Below are positions 43,787 to 53,048 of a stretch of 64,000 nt of DNA, in pieces (the stretch's first letter is position 1; each line of letters opens with the position of its first letter). The notes beneath the pieces are model-generated. The model was not told the DNA's origin. It worked only from the letters and a program-made list of their open reading frames with translations, and made no database searches. Source of the DNA: Flavobacterium sp. NKUCC04_CG. Its GTDB lineage: Bacteria > Bacteroidota > Bacteroidia > Flavobacteriales > Flavobacteriaceae. The position numbers and the translations under genes are program-made. The stretch lies in contig NZ_JAHKRA010000015.1 in assembly GCF_019345525.1 (NCBI RefSeq), forward strand, positions 1 through 64,000, given 5' to 3'.

Positions 43787-46006
43787 TTAATTTTCATTTA
43801 TAAATTGGATTGCCCGTTCCAAAACTTCGTCTTTTTGTTTGCGAATCCCTTTGATCGTCGGCTTCACTTCGATATCGGGAACAATACCGATTCGTTGCGT
43901 TTCTCTACCGTCTGGATAATAAACTCCTATACCCGAAATCAATGTGCGCAAATTTCCAGGTAATGTGATCCTGCTTACATTCCCATCTGCTCCTGCGGTT
44001 TGACTACCGATAATGGTTGTGCGATTACCCGCTCTAAATGCCATAGCGGTATATTCGGCAGAACTTTGCGTATTTGCATCAACTAAAACCACCACCTTGC
44101 CGGAATAGGTTTGCTCTTCGGGCTCTAGAATCGCAGGCTCCCCAAACAAAAATTCGCCCGGATTGTTGTGGTTAAAGGCAATAAAGGTGGCAAAAGGAGT
44201 GGGTTTTGATACAAAATACTGCCCTAATGCGTAAATCATAAAGGCCGACGGGTAATTCCGAATATCTATAATCATCCCTTTGGTATGCTTAAAAAGCGTT
44301 TTGATTTGTACTACATCCTCATCTTTAATAGTACTGAGGGTAACATATCCTATATCCTCATTGATCTTGTGATAACTCGGTTTACTTTCGTCCGTTTTAT
44401 ACCAATGATACATTTTTAAGTTAGCCTCGTCATATAAATGGAGTAATACTGTTTGAGTTTTATTCTCTGAATCCCTGTATTGAATGGTCATACGTTCTTT
44501 AGTAGATCGAAGCAAATCTTTATTCTCGATATCTCTTAATTGTGCTGCTGTATTTGAAGCGGGGAAATAAGGTTTCAGACTATCGACTATAACGTCAACA
44601 GGCCTCCCCTCTATATGGGTGATTACATCACCTACCTTTATCGTTAAATCAGCCAACAATTCCGGGTTATAAATATCGGTTACAACCAATTCGTTTTCGA
44701 TAAATCCAACGCGAATTGGCGCAAATTTTTTACCTCGGTAATTGTCAATTTCCTCTGCGCCACCCCATAAATTGGCATGAGTGTCATTGACTTCTGCAAT
44801 CAATTGTAAAGCCGCGGTTTCATAAGCCAGTCGATTGTTTGCTTCAATAAATTTGACAAGGTGCTTCGACAACACCTCTGTCCAACTCGTATCGGTCAAA
44901 TGTTTATAAGGAAAGTAATATTCAATCATATTCCAATAGCGAAAAAGACTTAACAGGCGATAACCCGCATCGGGTAAAGTCATGTTTTCATAAGAACTTT
45001 CATTGGTAAACTCTGGGTTGCCCACATGCAATACGCTTTTTACGTAATAATGTGGTCCTTGAGAACGATTGGCATATATAAAATCTAGTTTTTGCTTTAA
45101 ATCAACAGAACCAATCAATTCTTTTACAGCTGACAAATTCGGTTTTAAAACAGCTTCATCCCTAGTGGTTTCACAAGATTCGCACAAAGAAATTTCACCG
45201 TACTTATCGATCCATTGCAACAATAAGGCATCTCGTTCCACAATCGAACGACTTTTTAAATAGGCAGGTAAAAAACGGAATAGTTCGTAATCCCAATTGT
45301 AGTTTCCCTGAGCTATTTCGGGATGGTGGTACTTTAAAAAACCCCATATTTTGCCCAATAAAGTTAAATCTAGTTGTTTTTGTTTACTGAGTTCGGGAAA
45401 AACTATAGCTGATTCTTGGTCGTATGCAGTATCCAATTGTGCCTTATAGCTTTTTTTATAAACCTTGGCTTCACTGATATCTTTACCGTCTATAGTCACT
45501 TTAAAATCGTCAAACCACAGCTTTCCCCCTCCTGAAAATAAACCACCTAAGACGATACTCTCTGTATTTTCGGGATCTAAAGGCAACGTAATCGCATAGT
45601 ATTTCCAGTCTGTATCTCCGGTAACCTCTGTTCCTTTCATCCCTATATAGTTGATGTTCGGATCTATTCGAATAAACAACTCCCCACCATCAGCTGCCGC
45701 TCCTTGGGTTTTAATATATCCCGATAAGGTGATGGATTTTCCATCGTAATTAGGCAGCGATTGAACCACAGCTTTAAAAGAGGTCGAATCTAAATCTGTT
45801 TTAGATTCAATTAGTATTGACGACTTACCTTCTTTAAAGACCTTGCTATCTTTACTCACTGTATAATCATCAGTTCCCATCATGCTCCAGGTGGTAGGGT
45901 TACCTTCTTCAAACGTTTCAAAGTTAAAATTACCTGGATTTTCCTGAGCTTTAGCAAATGCTAAAAACATAAAAAACAATAAAATTATGATTTTAATTTC
46001 CCTCAT
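43787..46006 (-). CDS. Exported S41-family (C-terminal processing type) serine peptidase
   Basis: A 739-residue protein: signal peptide (ends FLAFAKAQ), an N-terminal carbohydrate-binding-like beta domain at about 22-175 (FNFETFEEGNPTTWSM, KLWFDDFKVTIDG), a helical region, a PDZ-like segment near 450-490 (LTIKVGDVITHIEGRPVDV), and the S41 domain from about 555. The catalytic serine lies in DANTQSSAEYTAMAF near residue 648. IIGSQTAGADGNVSRITLPG and GIVPDIEVKPT are typical of the family. It probably cleaves C-termini of periplasmic or surface proteins. Confidence 0.9.
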   Translation of the reverse strand: MREIKIIILLFFMFLAFAKAQENPGNFNFETFEEGNPTTWSMMGTDDYTVSKDSKVFKEGKSSILIESKTDLDSTSFKAVVQSLPNYDGKSITLSGYIKTQGAAADGGELFIRIDPNINYIGMKGTEVTGDTDWKYYAITLPLDPENTESIVLGGLFSGGGKLWFDDFKVTIDGKDISEAKVYKKSYKAQLDTAYDQESAIVFPELSKQKQLDLTLLGKIWGFLKYHHPEIAQGNYNWDYELFRFLPAYLKSRSIVERDALLLQWIDKYGEISLCESCETTRDEAVLKPNLSAVKELIGSVDLKQKLDFIYANRSQGPHYYVKSVLHVGNPEFTNESSYENMTLPDAGYRLLSLFRYWNMIEYYFPYKHLTDTSWTEVLSKHLVKFIEANNRLAYETAALQLIAEVNDTHANLWGGAEEIDNYRGKKFAPIRVGFIENELVVTDIYNPELLADLTIKVGDVITHIEGRPVDVIVDSLKPYFPASNTAAQLRDIENKDLLRSTKERMTIQYRDSENKTQTVLLHLYDEANLKMYHWYKTDESKPSYHKINEDIGYVTLSTIKDEDVVQIKTLFKHTKGMIIDIRNYPSAFMIYALGQYFVSKPTPFATFIAFNHNNPGEFLFGEPAILEPEEQTYSGKVVVLVDANTQSSAEYTAMAFRAGNRTTIIGSQTAGADGNVSRITLPGNLRTLISGIGVYYPDGRETQRIGIVPDIEVKPTIKGIRKQKDEVLERAIQFINEN

Positions 46007-46189
46007 TACTTCATTTATATTTGTTAAATTTTATGCTTTTAACAGTAAAGCATACGGTACAATTATAAACATAATCCTTCTTAAATAAATGTTAGCAAAT
46101 AAATATACTATCAGTTTTTAGCAAAACAAGTAAATTTATCAATTCACCCTAGTCTAATTAACGAGATGATATTTTAAGTTAAAAGCTCT

Positions 46190-46365
46190 ATTAAGATTGT
46201 ACTTGCCTGACTTCTGTGGCAATTCAGATCGGATAAAAGTATGTATAGACCAAAAGATTTTGGGTATTGGTACAACCATTATCCACCAGGATTGCACAGC
46301 TTGGTTGGCACATATCCTGGCTGACCAAAAATATCAGAAAAAACCGTATATGGGAAAATCTAGGG
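46190..46365 (+). pseudogene. Possible decayed GNAT acetyltransferase fragment
   Basis: An open plus-strand frame reads LPDFCGNSDRIKVCIDQK, GIGTTIIHQDCTAWLAHILA and DQKYQKKPYMGKS. The order of strand, AWLAHILAD strand and YQKK...GK loop resembles the acetyl-CoA-binding core of a GNAT enzyme with a damaged loop. No start codon is credible, and the frame then runs antisense into the cyclophilin gene. It is a weak call from pattern similarity. Confidence 0.35.
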
Positions 46366-46382
46366 TGATTTTCACCCAGCAC

Positions 46383-47024
46383 TTAATCTGTAATTTCGGT
46401 AATTTGAAAAGGTATTTTATCGATTGGAGCGTCTTTTGCATTGGTTTGCAATTGGCTAATTTCCATTAAAACCTCGAATCCCTCATAGACTTCACCGAAA
46501 ATGGTATAATCGCCATCCAAACGCGGCAAACCTCCCTGTTCCCTATAATGTTTCCGTTGTTCTGCAGTGAATTTCACGCTCTTTTTAATTTCCAGTTGCG
46601 CTAATTCCGCTTCAGAAACCGGTTTTCCCACTACGAAGTAAATCTGATTTAGAAAAGATGCTTTTTGTGGATTATCATCTCTTCCAGCACCTAAAGCGCC
46701 TATTTTATGAAAAGCCCGTTTATCTATTTCCGGAGCTAATCTAACACGTTGCTCTACGGGAAGATCACTTTCACGAAGGGCAATATCGTCGTCATGCTCA
46801 CCGCCTTGAACTACAAAATTTTTTATAATTCTATTAAACAAAGCGTCGTGATATACCGAGTTTTTAACCGATTCCAATATCAATTGTTGGTGGCGTGGTG
46901 TAAAATCATATAACACCACTTTAAAAACACCTTGGGGAGTTTTAAATGCTAACTTGTGGGATTGTGCCACTAAGGGCAAGGTCAAAAAAAACAGCTTAAA
47001 AAGGATTGCATATCGTTTCATCAT
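46383..47024 (-). CDS. Exported cyclophilin-type peptidyl-prolyl isomerase
   Basis: A 213-residue protein with signal peptide (MMKRYAILFKLFFLTLPLVAQ). The cyclophilin core contains FKVVLYDFTPRHQQLILES, YHDALFNRIIKNFVVQGGEHD and DGDYTIFGEVYEGFEVLMEI. The canonical arginine-phenylalanine region is partly altered, as in many Bacteroidota cyclophilins with an insertion rich in charged residues (SEAELAQLEIKKSVKF). It should assist folding in the periplasm. Confidence 0.88.
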   Translation of the reverse strand: MMKRYAILFKLFFLTLPLVAQSHKLAFKTPQGVFKVVLYDFTPRHQQLILESVKNSVYHDALFNRIIKNFVVQGGEHDDDIALRESDLPVEQRVRLAPEIDKRAFHKIGALGAGRDDNPQKASFLNQIYFVVGKPVSEAELAQLEIKKSVKFTAEQRKHYREQGGLPRLDGDYTIFGEVYEGFEVLMEISQLQTNAKDAPIDKIPFQITEITD

Positions 47025-47187
47025 TTAAAGATATACTTTTTTAAATTTCCTTACAATACTACTTTAAAAAATGGCTATATCGACTGAATTGTAGTTTGCA
47101 AATACAAACCAAAAAACTTACTGCTCTTGCACGATGATTTTTTTTATGATTAAAAACGGATGTCTTGCTTGATTTCAATTGGTTATT

Positions 47188-47216
47188 AACGGTTTAATCT
47201 TAAATCAAACCGTTTT
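47188..47216. terminator. Stem-loop downstream of the lipoprotein gene
   Basis: AACGGTTT and AAACCGTT form a perfect 8-bp stem with an 11-nt loop. A T run follows on the plus strand; the minus-strand side has fewer T, so termination for the minus-strand gene is uncertain. Confidence 0.5.
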
Positions 47217-47280
47217 TAATTCCTTATGTTATACAACTATTTACACTAAACCCTTAATTCAATAAACATGAAAGCCATGC

Positions 47281-48126
47281 TTACTTTATTACCTCTTTGT
47301 ATTTAATTTTAAAGACCATAGGAGTACTGAACTCCACATCTTTCCATTTTACGTCAATGGTTTCAGGTAAATTCTGTTCATTATAAGTGTGCTTCCATTG
47401 GGTACCGTTAACAAATTCTATCAGGTTGTTTTTTGAGATGTTTTTCTCTAGCTGTGCTTCCTCTCCATATAGCGGCATGGGTTCGAACTGAAATATATTT
47501 CCAATGCCAAAATCGGGTTTGGACTTGTCGTCGTACACAAAATTCCTAAAATTCTCAATATATTTGTCCATCGCATTAATTACTACAGAGTCGTCGTCTA
47601 AGTGCAGTACTCTAACCTCTAAAGCATTCTGTGTATTTTTATAATTAAAAAAGAAGTTTTCCATCTGACCTTCTGAAACAAAACTTCTAAGCTGTCCATT
47701 CGGAAAATACAAATAGTCTCTACGACTTATTTTTCTTCCAAATTGTATGGTTTCGTCTGCACTGATTTTCCCTTCGCTGTCATAAAATACTTTGATATCG
47801 TGATTGAATTCTGGATGGGTATAATCCACAAAACTAATATTAGTAATTTTTCCGTCCGTATAAGTCAGCTCGTTATCGGCCACTTTAATACCCGGATAAG
47901 CTACAGGGCTATAAACCGTCCTCTTAATCAATTGGTTATTGCTGTTGTAGAAATATTCTGCCAACAATTCGTCGTTATAATCGTATATTTTGTCCACGAT
48001 AAATTGCTTTTTTTGCAGTACCGGTATCGGTTCTGTTCCAATTTCTCCTGTGTCGTCTTGACTGCACCCCATACCAAATATTAGGAGTAATACCAAAAAA
48101 ACTGAGTTTTGTATTTTTCGAATCAT
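47281..48126 (-). CDS. Lipoprotein with YD-repeat-like beta hairpins, unknown function
   Basis: The start at 48126 gives a 281-residue lipoprotein (MIRKIQNSVFLVLLLIFGMGC, lipobox GMGC). The upstream extension to 48222 lacks a sensible signal. The body has successive hairpins of the type FIVDKIYDYNDELLAEYFYN, TYTDGKITNISFVDY, FYDSEGKISADETIQFG and HTYNEQNLPETIDVKW, resembling DUF4595/YD-like lipoproteins of Bacteroidota. It is monocistronic; function unknown. Confidence 0.8.
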   Translation of the reverse strand: MIRKIQNSVFLVLLLIFGMGCSQDDTGEIGTEPIPVLQKKQFIVDKIYDYNDELLAEYFYNSNNQLIKRTVYSPVAYPGIKVADNELTYTDGKITNISFVDYTHPEFNHDIKVFYDSEGKISADETIQFGRKISRRDYLYFPNGQLRSFVSEGQMENFFFNYKNTQNALEVRVLHLDDDSVVINAMDKYIENFRNFVYDDKSKPDFGIGNIFQFEPMPLYGEEAQLEKNISKNNLIEFVNGTQWKHTYNEQNLPETIDVKWKDVEFSTPMVFKIKYKEVIK

Positions 48127-48546
48127 GATTCTAGTATTTTTAAGATTTAAACTGAATGCTAATTTAATTATAAAACAAACACAAACATAAATTTTTGTTA
48201 ACAAATACCAATTAAAAAACAAATAACATCAGCACACAACATCATTACTTAAATATAATACATTTTCACAACAAAACAAAATCGTACAATTATCGGCAAT
48301 TTTTTATTTATTCTCAGGATAGTCTTATGTTTTAAAAGCGATAAAAACAGTACCACTGTTAGAAATTTACCAAATTGAATTCGTCAGACGATTCTTTATT
48401 TTTATTACTTTCGCTATTTAACACTAAACCCTGCTTTAAAAAAGAGATACCATAAGCCGATCATTAATCTCGAAGCTTCAGCTATTTAGTGTGGTGTTCA
48501 AAAACCGGATTTACCGTTTTTAATTTAAAAAGAATTACTCGATAGT
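48127..48546. other. 420-bp AT-rich divergent intergenic region
   Basis: It contains the upstream regions of the minus-strand lipoprotein gene and of the plus-strand membrane-protein gene. No ORF, hairpin or exact TAnnTTTG element was picked out. Confidence 0.5.
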
Positions 48547-49059
48547 ATGTTGGAAAAATACAGAAAACCCACCCTCTATATTTTAATTGCTATTGTCGCT
48601 GTAGCCAGTTTGTTTTTAATTGATCGTTGGGTGCTACCGCAAAAAGAAATTGCCGATCAATTAATAGGTTACAGAAAACTTACCCTCAAGCGCCACACAA
48701 AGTTTGGCTCGAGCGAAATGTCGATTGGTTACCATTATTACACGGAAAAAGGTCATGAATTTACGATAGAAGCAGATAAAAAGTGGATCAGCACTACCAA
48801 CATTCGATTAAAGCAAACGCTTTTGTTTAAAAACATTAGCTCAGCTGAAACCGACAAACACGATTATAGTAGCAAGTTAATTTCGGGTATAAATGGCGTC
48901 TGTTTACTGTTTATCCAAATTATAGTTATTTCCAGTATTATCAGTATAGTAGTTCTGATTAGAAAGAAAAATATTTCCAAAAATCAATTTCAAAACATAC
49001 TGTTGTTCAATGGATTTATGCTTTTTATTACTTTGTATTTAGTCTCTTTATACAATTAA
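48547..49059 (+). CDS. Small membrane protein, unknown
   Basis: A 170-residue protein: N-terminal membrane segment at about 10-25 (TLYILIAIVAVASLFLI), a soluble exported-looking domain at ~30-110 (GYRKLTLKRHTKFGSSEMSI), and two further membrane segments at ~118-137 and ~148-168. No family is recognised. It is monocistronic. Confidence 0.65.
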   Translation: MLEKYRKPTLYILIAIVAVASLFLIDRWVLPQKEIADQLIGYRKLTLKRHTKFGSSEMSIGYHYYTEKGHEFTIEADKKWISTTNIRLKQTLLFKNISSAETDKHDYSSKLISGINGVCLLFIQIIVISSIISIVVLIRKKNISKNQFQNILLFNGFMLFITLYLVSLYN

Positions 49060-49227
49060 CCACTTAAAGCAGTTTCCCTCTAATTACGAAATCTCCATTT
49101 CCTGTGCACAACGGACTGATCACAATTTATAAAATGGGTTACAACACAAAACACTATATCTATGAGAGATTGACTGTACTGTGCATTGGAAAACAAGGTT
49201 TATATAACAATTTCCCTTGTGGATAAG

Positions 49228-49259
49228 TTGTGTAAAACCCAAGGTAACTGTTATATTTG
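49228..49259 (+). promoter_or_regulatory. Bacteroidota promoter
   Basis: TTG (49228-49230), a 21-bp spacer and TATATTTG (49252-49259) fit the TTG / TAnnTTTG pattern. The ATG at 49282 is 22 bp further. Confidence 0.5.
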
Positions 49260-49281
49260 TGCGATTTATAATCGTTGACCC

Positions 49282-49926
49282 ATGAAATACTTCTACTTTT
49301 TTATTTTTTGTTGTACAACATCTTTGGTTGCCCAAACCTATCATCCCGACAAAATACGTATTGACGGTATGATATCGGATTATAGATACCATCATATGGA
49401 GACCTATTTTAACTACTATCCTCAGAAAAGACCCGTGGTTAATAAGGATTCGACCATTATTTCTCGTGGGTATATAGCAGAATATGAAATTGTTAATAAT
49501 CAAATGTATTTACGCGATTTAAAAACTCCCCTAGAAGGCAATTACCAACATCTGATAAGCAATACTAAGAACATTATTACAGAAAATGCTGCGCCTTTAA
49601 AATTACATTGGATAGACGGTTTGTTTGATGTTGGAATAGGAAACCCCAATTATCCTGATACCAAAGACACTTTAAACCCTGTTTATAATACTTATTTTGT
49701 ATTTGAAACCAAGCGCGGTGTTGTTATCAATACCAACCTCTTTAATTACAAACAATACAAAGCATTTAAGGATTACCAATGGGAACGCTTTAGACCAACA
49801 GCAGCCTATAAAAAGCTTTATGACAAACTACTTCTAACCACCCTTGACCCCAGCGCGATTCAAGCACATATTTACCACAATATCTTGTTTTATAGCAAAC
49901 AAAATTTTCTAAGAAAATCCAGTTAA
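49282..49926 (+). CDS. Secreted protein of unknown function
   Basis: A 214-residue protein with a short signal peptide (MKYFYFFIFCCTTSLVAQ). The mature part is hydrophilic and rich in Tyr/Asn (DKIRIDGMISDYRYHHMETYF, GLFDVGIGNPNYPDTKDT), with no recognised family. It has its own promoter and is probably monocistronic. Confidence 0.65.
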   Translation: MKYFYFFIFCCTTSLVAQTYHPDKIRIDGMISDYRYHHMETYFNYYPQKRPVVNKDSTIISRGYIAEYEIVNNQMYLRDLKTPLEGNYQHLISNTKNIITENAAPLKLHWIDGLFDVGIGNPNYPDTKDTLNPVYNTYFVFETKRGVVINTNLFNYKQYKAFKDYQWERFRPTAAYKKLYDKLLLTTLDPSAIQAHIYHNILFYSKQNFLRKSS

Positions 49927-50288
49927 AAACAGTTTTTTTTCTCTTTATAATTCATAAGTATACGCTATGCATTGACCGCAATACTTATGCCCTCTTTTGT
50001 TTAGTTAATCTTTAAGTTATTTTGATGTATGCTTTTCTATAGCTTCACAGCAATATAAAAAACATCCCTTTTTTAGCTCAAAATGACTTTTTTAATATCC
50101 AATTCCAATTAAACTAAAAATACTTTATCATTTAACGGTTTTCTATAATAATAAAATACATAATAAACCTTAATTCACTAGATTTTATTATAATTTTTTC
50201 CTTAATTTGTGTTCGAACAAAAACCGATTATTCACTATTTTTTGATTCTTTTCTTGACGAATCAATTCTTTAAAAAATTAGATGTTTT
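49927..50288. other. 362-bp intergenic region with an inverted repeat
   Basis: CATAAGTAT (49953-49961) and ATACTTATG (49981-49989) form a perfect 9-bp inverted repeat with a 19-nt spacer and no strong T run, so it may be an operator rather than a terminator. The right part is the AT-rich upstream region of the sensor operon. Confidence 0.5.
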
Positions 50289-50912
50289 ATGCAAATTAAA
50301 AATACACATTGGGTCTATCAAAGTATTATGGATTGGTCTAAATTTTCTGAAAACAGATCTAGTTTAATAAAAATATTAAATCAAGATTTAGATACTTTCT
50401 ATTTTTTACGAGGACAAATTAGCAAAGACGATGTACATGCTTATTTAGGGTTTTATAAAAACCAGCTTTTTATTCACTTTATTCCGAGTTCCGTCGATTG
50501 TTTAGAATCCTTTTTTGACGAGCAACAGATACCAAAAGAAATCTATAGTTGTTTGGCATGTAAAGAAATACCCCAACTTGACGATCCTATAGAAACGGAA
50601 GATGGACTAAAACGGATTGCGAACTGGAGAAACCCAGAAATCAGAAATAAAGTTATCGAAAGCAGCATTTTCTATAATGCCTTTTTTATACCAAATAACA
50701 ACTTTCAATCCAATATGCCATTAAAAGTGAATTTTGCTCTAAAAGAAAACGTAAATTCCAATGAATTACAAGTCGATTTGGTGTTAAGTAATTTGGATGG
50801 TAGACAAGATTTTTTAGATACTTGCAGACCGGTACCGCCGTTTAAATATGATCAGGAAAGTTCTTTTGCCTTATTGTTATATGTCAAAAAATTAGGAAAG
50901 CCACAAGAATAG
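50289..50912 (+). CDS. Cytoplasmic protein of unknown function, first gene of a sensor operon
   Basis: A 207-residue soluble protein (MQIKNTHWVYQSIMDWSKF) without signal peptide or membrane segment. Visible are FYFLRGQISKDDVHAYLGFY, CLACKEIPQLDDPIE and RRP-like VPPFKYDQESSFALLLY. No family is recognised. It is 6 bp upstream of the 7-TM protein gene and on the same strand as the kinase and response regulator, so it probably works with them. Confidence 0.65.
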   Translation: MQIKNTHWVYQSIMDWSKFSENRSSLIKILNQDLDTFYFLRGQISKDDVHAYLGFYKNQLFIHFIPSSVDCLESFFDEQQIPKEIYSCLACKEIPQLDDPIETEDGLKRIANWRNPEIRNKVIESSIFYNAFFIPNNNFQSNMPLKVNFALKENVNSNELQVDLVLSNLDGRQDFLDTCRPVPPFKYDQESSFALLLYVKKLGKPQE

Positions 50913-50918
50913 TCGTTT

Positions 50919-51563
50919 ATGGAGATTTATGAATTTGTCAATTATTTGTCTTTTTTAATCCCCATTTCTTTATTTGCTTTACTTTTTTATTCCTTTTATT
51001 TTGCACCATATAGCATCTATAAATATACGATCTTAGGCTACCTAAGCACTTGTTTAGTCTTTGCTATTTTAGGTTGGTTTATGGGAGAATTTTACGGAAA
51101 TAATTTAATACTTATACCGGTATTTGGCGTTTTAGAATTGGGGTGGTTTTCCTGGATATATTTTTCCTTAACTGGACGAAAGATTTGCTTTTTAATTCCC
51201 ATACCTACGCTTATTTGTTTGATTTACGAGCTGATGACTGTTGACTTTAATAATGTTGAAAATTTACAATCCTATACTCGGTTTCTTTCGACCTTGTCGT
51301 TAAATATATTAGCCCTATTTTATTGTTATTTACTTCTAAAAAATAATTGGAAGCGATTTAGTTCTCCTTTCTTTTTATTAAATGCAAGTGTACTGGTATA
51401 TGCCTCTTTCAATTGTTTTTATTACCTACCGATTAACTTATTAATCAATTGGGGTTCTCAAATGAAATTTTGGTTTTGGCTTATAAATATAATTGTTACT
51501 TTAATTTTTTATTTTGTAAATACTAGAATATTATGCACCCTTGGCAAGATGAAGACACCGTAG
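50919..51563 (+). CDS. Seven-transmembrane protein, putative sensor partner of a histidine kinase
   Basis: A 214-residue, very hydrophobic protein with about seven membrane segments and no other domain. Its end overlaps the histidine-kinase gene by 31 bp. Split 7-TM sensor, short one-TM kinase and LuxR-type regulator is a recurring gene set in Bacteroidota, so a sensory membrane module is inferred. Confidence 0.7.
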   Translation: MEIYEFVNYLSFLIPISLFALLFYSFYFAPYSIYKYTILGYLSTCLVFAILGWFMGEFYGNNLILIPVFGVLELGWFSWIYFSLTGRKICFLIPIPTLICLIYELMTVDFNNVENLQSYTRFLSTLSLNILALFYCYLLLKNNWKRFSSPFFLLNASVLVYASFNCFYYLPINLLINWGSQMKFWFWLINIIVTLIFYFVNTRILCTLGKMKTP

Positions 51564-52294
51564 TAATATGGTTTATAATTGGTTTAATATTAGTTCTACT
51601 ATTGAGTATTGCCTTTGTTTTTTTACTAAAGGCAAACTATAAAAAACATCTGAAAAACAAAATTATAATAAAAGACTTAAGGTTAAAACACATCAAAAAG
51701 CTTGAATTAACTTCTGTAGAAACACAAGAAAAAGAGCGAAAAAGAATAGGTAGTGATTTACATGATTCGGTGATAAACTCTCTAAATATATTATATCTAA
51801 AATCTCAATCGGGTTTAAGCGAAGAGGTTATGGTAGATAATATTCAAGAAACCATACTATTAACCCGACGTATTTCTCATGATTTAAATCCTCCCTTATT
51901 GGAATATGAAAACATAGAGCATCTCCTTAAAGACTTACTAAACCAATGGAATGCTTTCTATAACATTCATTTTTACATTTCTAAACAGGAAGATTTTAGC
52001 TTAAATACCGATCAAAAAATGCATCTGATGCGCATAGTTCAAGAACTTATGAGCAATATCTATAAACATGCTCAAGCCAGTATGATCCATTTTAATTTAC
52101 GATTATCCAATAAGTTTTTTATCTTTTCTATGATAGACAATGGAAAGGGATTTGATTATGATAAACGGTCACCAGGCTTAGGACTTAAAAACATCCAAGT
52201 GCGATCCGATATATTAAATGCCAATTTCAAATACAAACAAGAGAAATCCAGCGGCACTGTTTTCTTGTTTTTACTAAAAAGAGACCCCGTATGA
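51533..52294 (+). CDS. Sensor histidine kinase, HisKA_3 type
   Basis: A 253-residue protein: one membrane segment at ~11-32, HisKA_3 dimerisation and phosphoacceptor helix with KERKRIGSDLHDSVINSL (His77), then the HATPase domain with VQELMSNIYKHAQAS (N-box), MIDNGKGFDYD, and GLGLKNIQVR (G-box). The periplasmic part is nearly absent, so the signal probably enters through the 7-TM protein. It overlaps the response-regulator gene by 4 bp (ATGA). Confidence 0.92.
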   Translation: MHPWQDEDTVVIWFIIGLILVLLLSIAFVFLLKANYKKHLKNKIIIKDLRLKHIKKLELTSVETQEKERKRIGSDLHDSVINSLNILYLKSQSGLSEEVMVDNIQETILLTRRISHDLNPPLLEYENIEHLLKDLLNQWNAFYNIHFYISKQEDFSLNTDQKMHLMRIVQELMSNIYKHAQASMIHFNLRLSNKFFIFSMIDNGKGFDYDKRSPGLGLKNIQVRSDILNANFKYKQEKSSGTVFLFLLKRDPV

Positions 52295-52962
52295 AAACAA
52301 AAGTAATCTTGGTTGACGATGAAGTATTAATTACCGATTTATTATCCGGTTTTTTGGAGCGCAATGAAAACATGGAGGTTTTAAACACCTATAATTCCGG
52401 TCTTGACTTTTTAGAAAACCTTGAGCATCTTACGGTTTTACCCGATGTGCTCCTTATAGATTTTCGTATTGGGGACATTGATGGTGTGGAACTATTAAGA
52501 AGAATACGTTTATTGGGTATTCCAACACCCATAATTTTGATGTCTTCGCATTATAACGACGGATTAATCGGTTTTATGGTTAAATCCGGTTTTGCCGCCT
52601 TTATTCCCAAAAACACCAAACCCACTGACTTAATAGAAATTATCAGCGAAGTCAATAGTAAAGGTTTTTATATGAAACCCGAGCAATTTGCGCTATTAAG
52701 GGAACAAATGACTTCCAAAAACCACCTTTTTACCCCCGATTTAAAATTGGCTTTAAGCGATCGAGAAATCGAAGTAATGCGATTGATCGCACAACAAAAA
52801 ACAGCTAAAGAAATTGCAGATATTTTATTTATTTCGCCCAAAACAGTCGAAGGCCATAAAAACAGTTTGTTTTTAAAAACAGGTGTCAAAAATGTGGTCG
52901 GACTAATTGTCTATGGCGTCCAACAAAAAATTTTAAATATCGATGAAATTATCGTCGATTAA
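52291..52962 (+). CDS. NarL/LuxR-type response regulator
   Basis: A 223-residue protein: receiver domain with DDE at 9-11, phosphoacceptor D57 in LLIDFRIGDIDG, conserved Ser in ILMSSHYN and Lys in FIPKNTK. The C-terminal LuxR HTH is at about 155-215 (LSDREIEVMRLIAQQKTAKE, SPKTVEGHKNSLFLKTG). It is the partner of the upstream HisKA_3 kinase. Targets are unknown; the gene converges on the giant-protein locus. Confidence 0.93.
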   Translation: MKTKVILVDDEVLITDLLSGFLERNENMEVLNTYNSGLDFLENLEHLTVLPDVLLIDFRIGDIDGVELLRRIRLLGIPTPIILMSSHYNDGLIGFMVKSGFAAFIPKNTKPTDLIEIISEVNSKGFYMKPEQFALLREQMTSKNHLFTPDLKLALSDREIEVMRLIAQQKTAKEIADILFISPKTVEGHKNSLFLKTGVKNVVGLIVYGVQQKILNIDEIIVD

Positions 52963-53016
52963 AAAAACACCTATACTGCAATAGCAATACCCGGGCTATT
53001 TCAAAAATAATATTGG

Positions 53017-53040
53017 ACCGCTATTTTTATTTATAGCGGT
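53017..53040. terminator. Hairpin between the response regulator and the giant gene
   Basis: ACCGCTAT / ATAGCGGT, a perfect 8-bp stem with an 8-nt T-rich loop, sits between convergent genes. It lacks strong flanking T runs, so terminator function is probable, not certain. Confidence 0.6.
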
Positions 53041-53048
53041 CACCTGGT

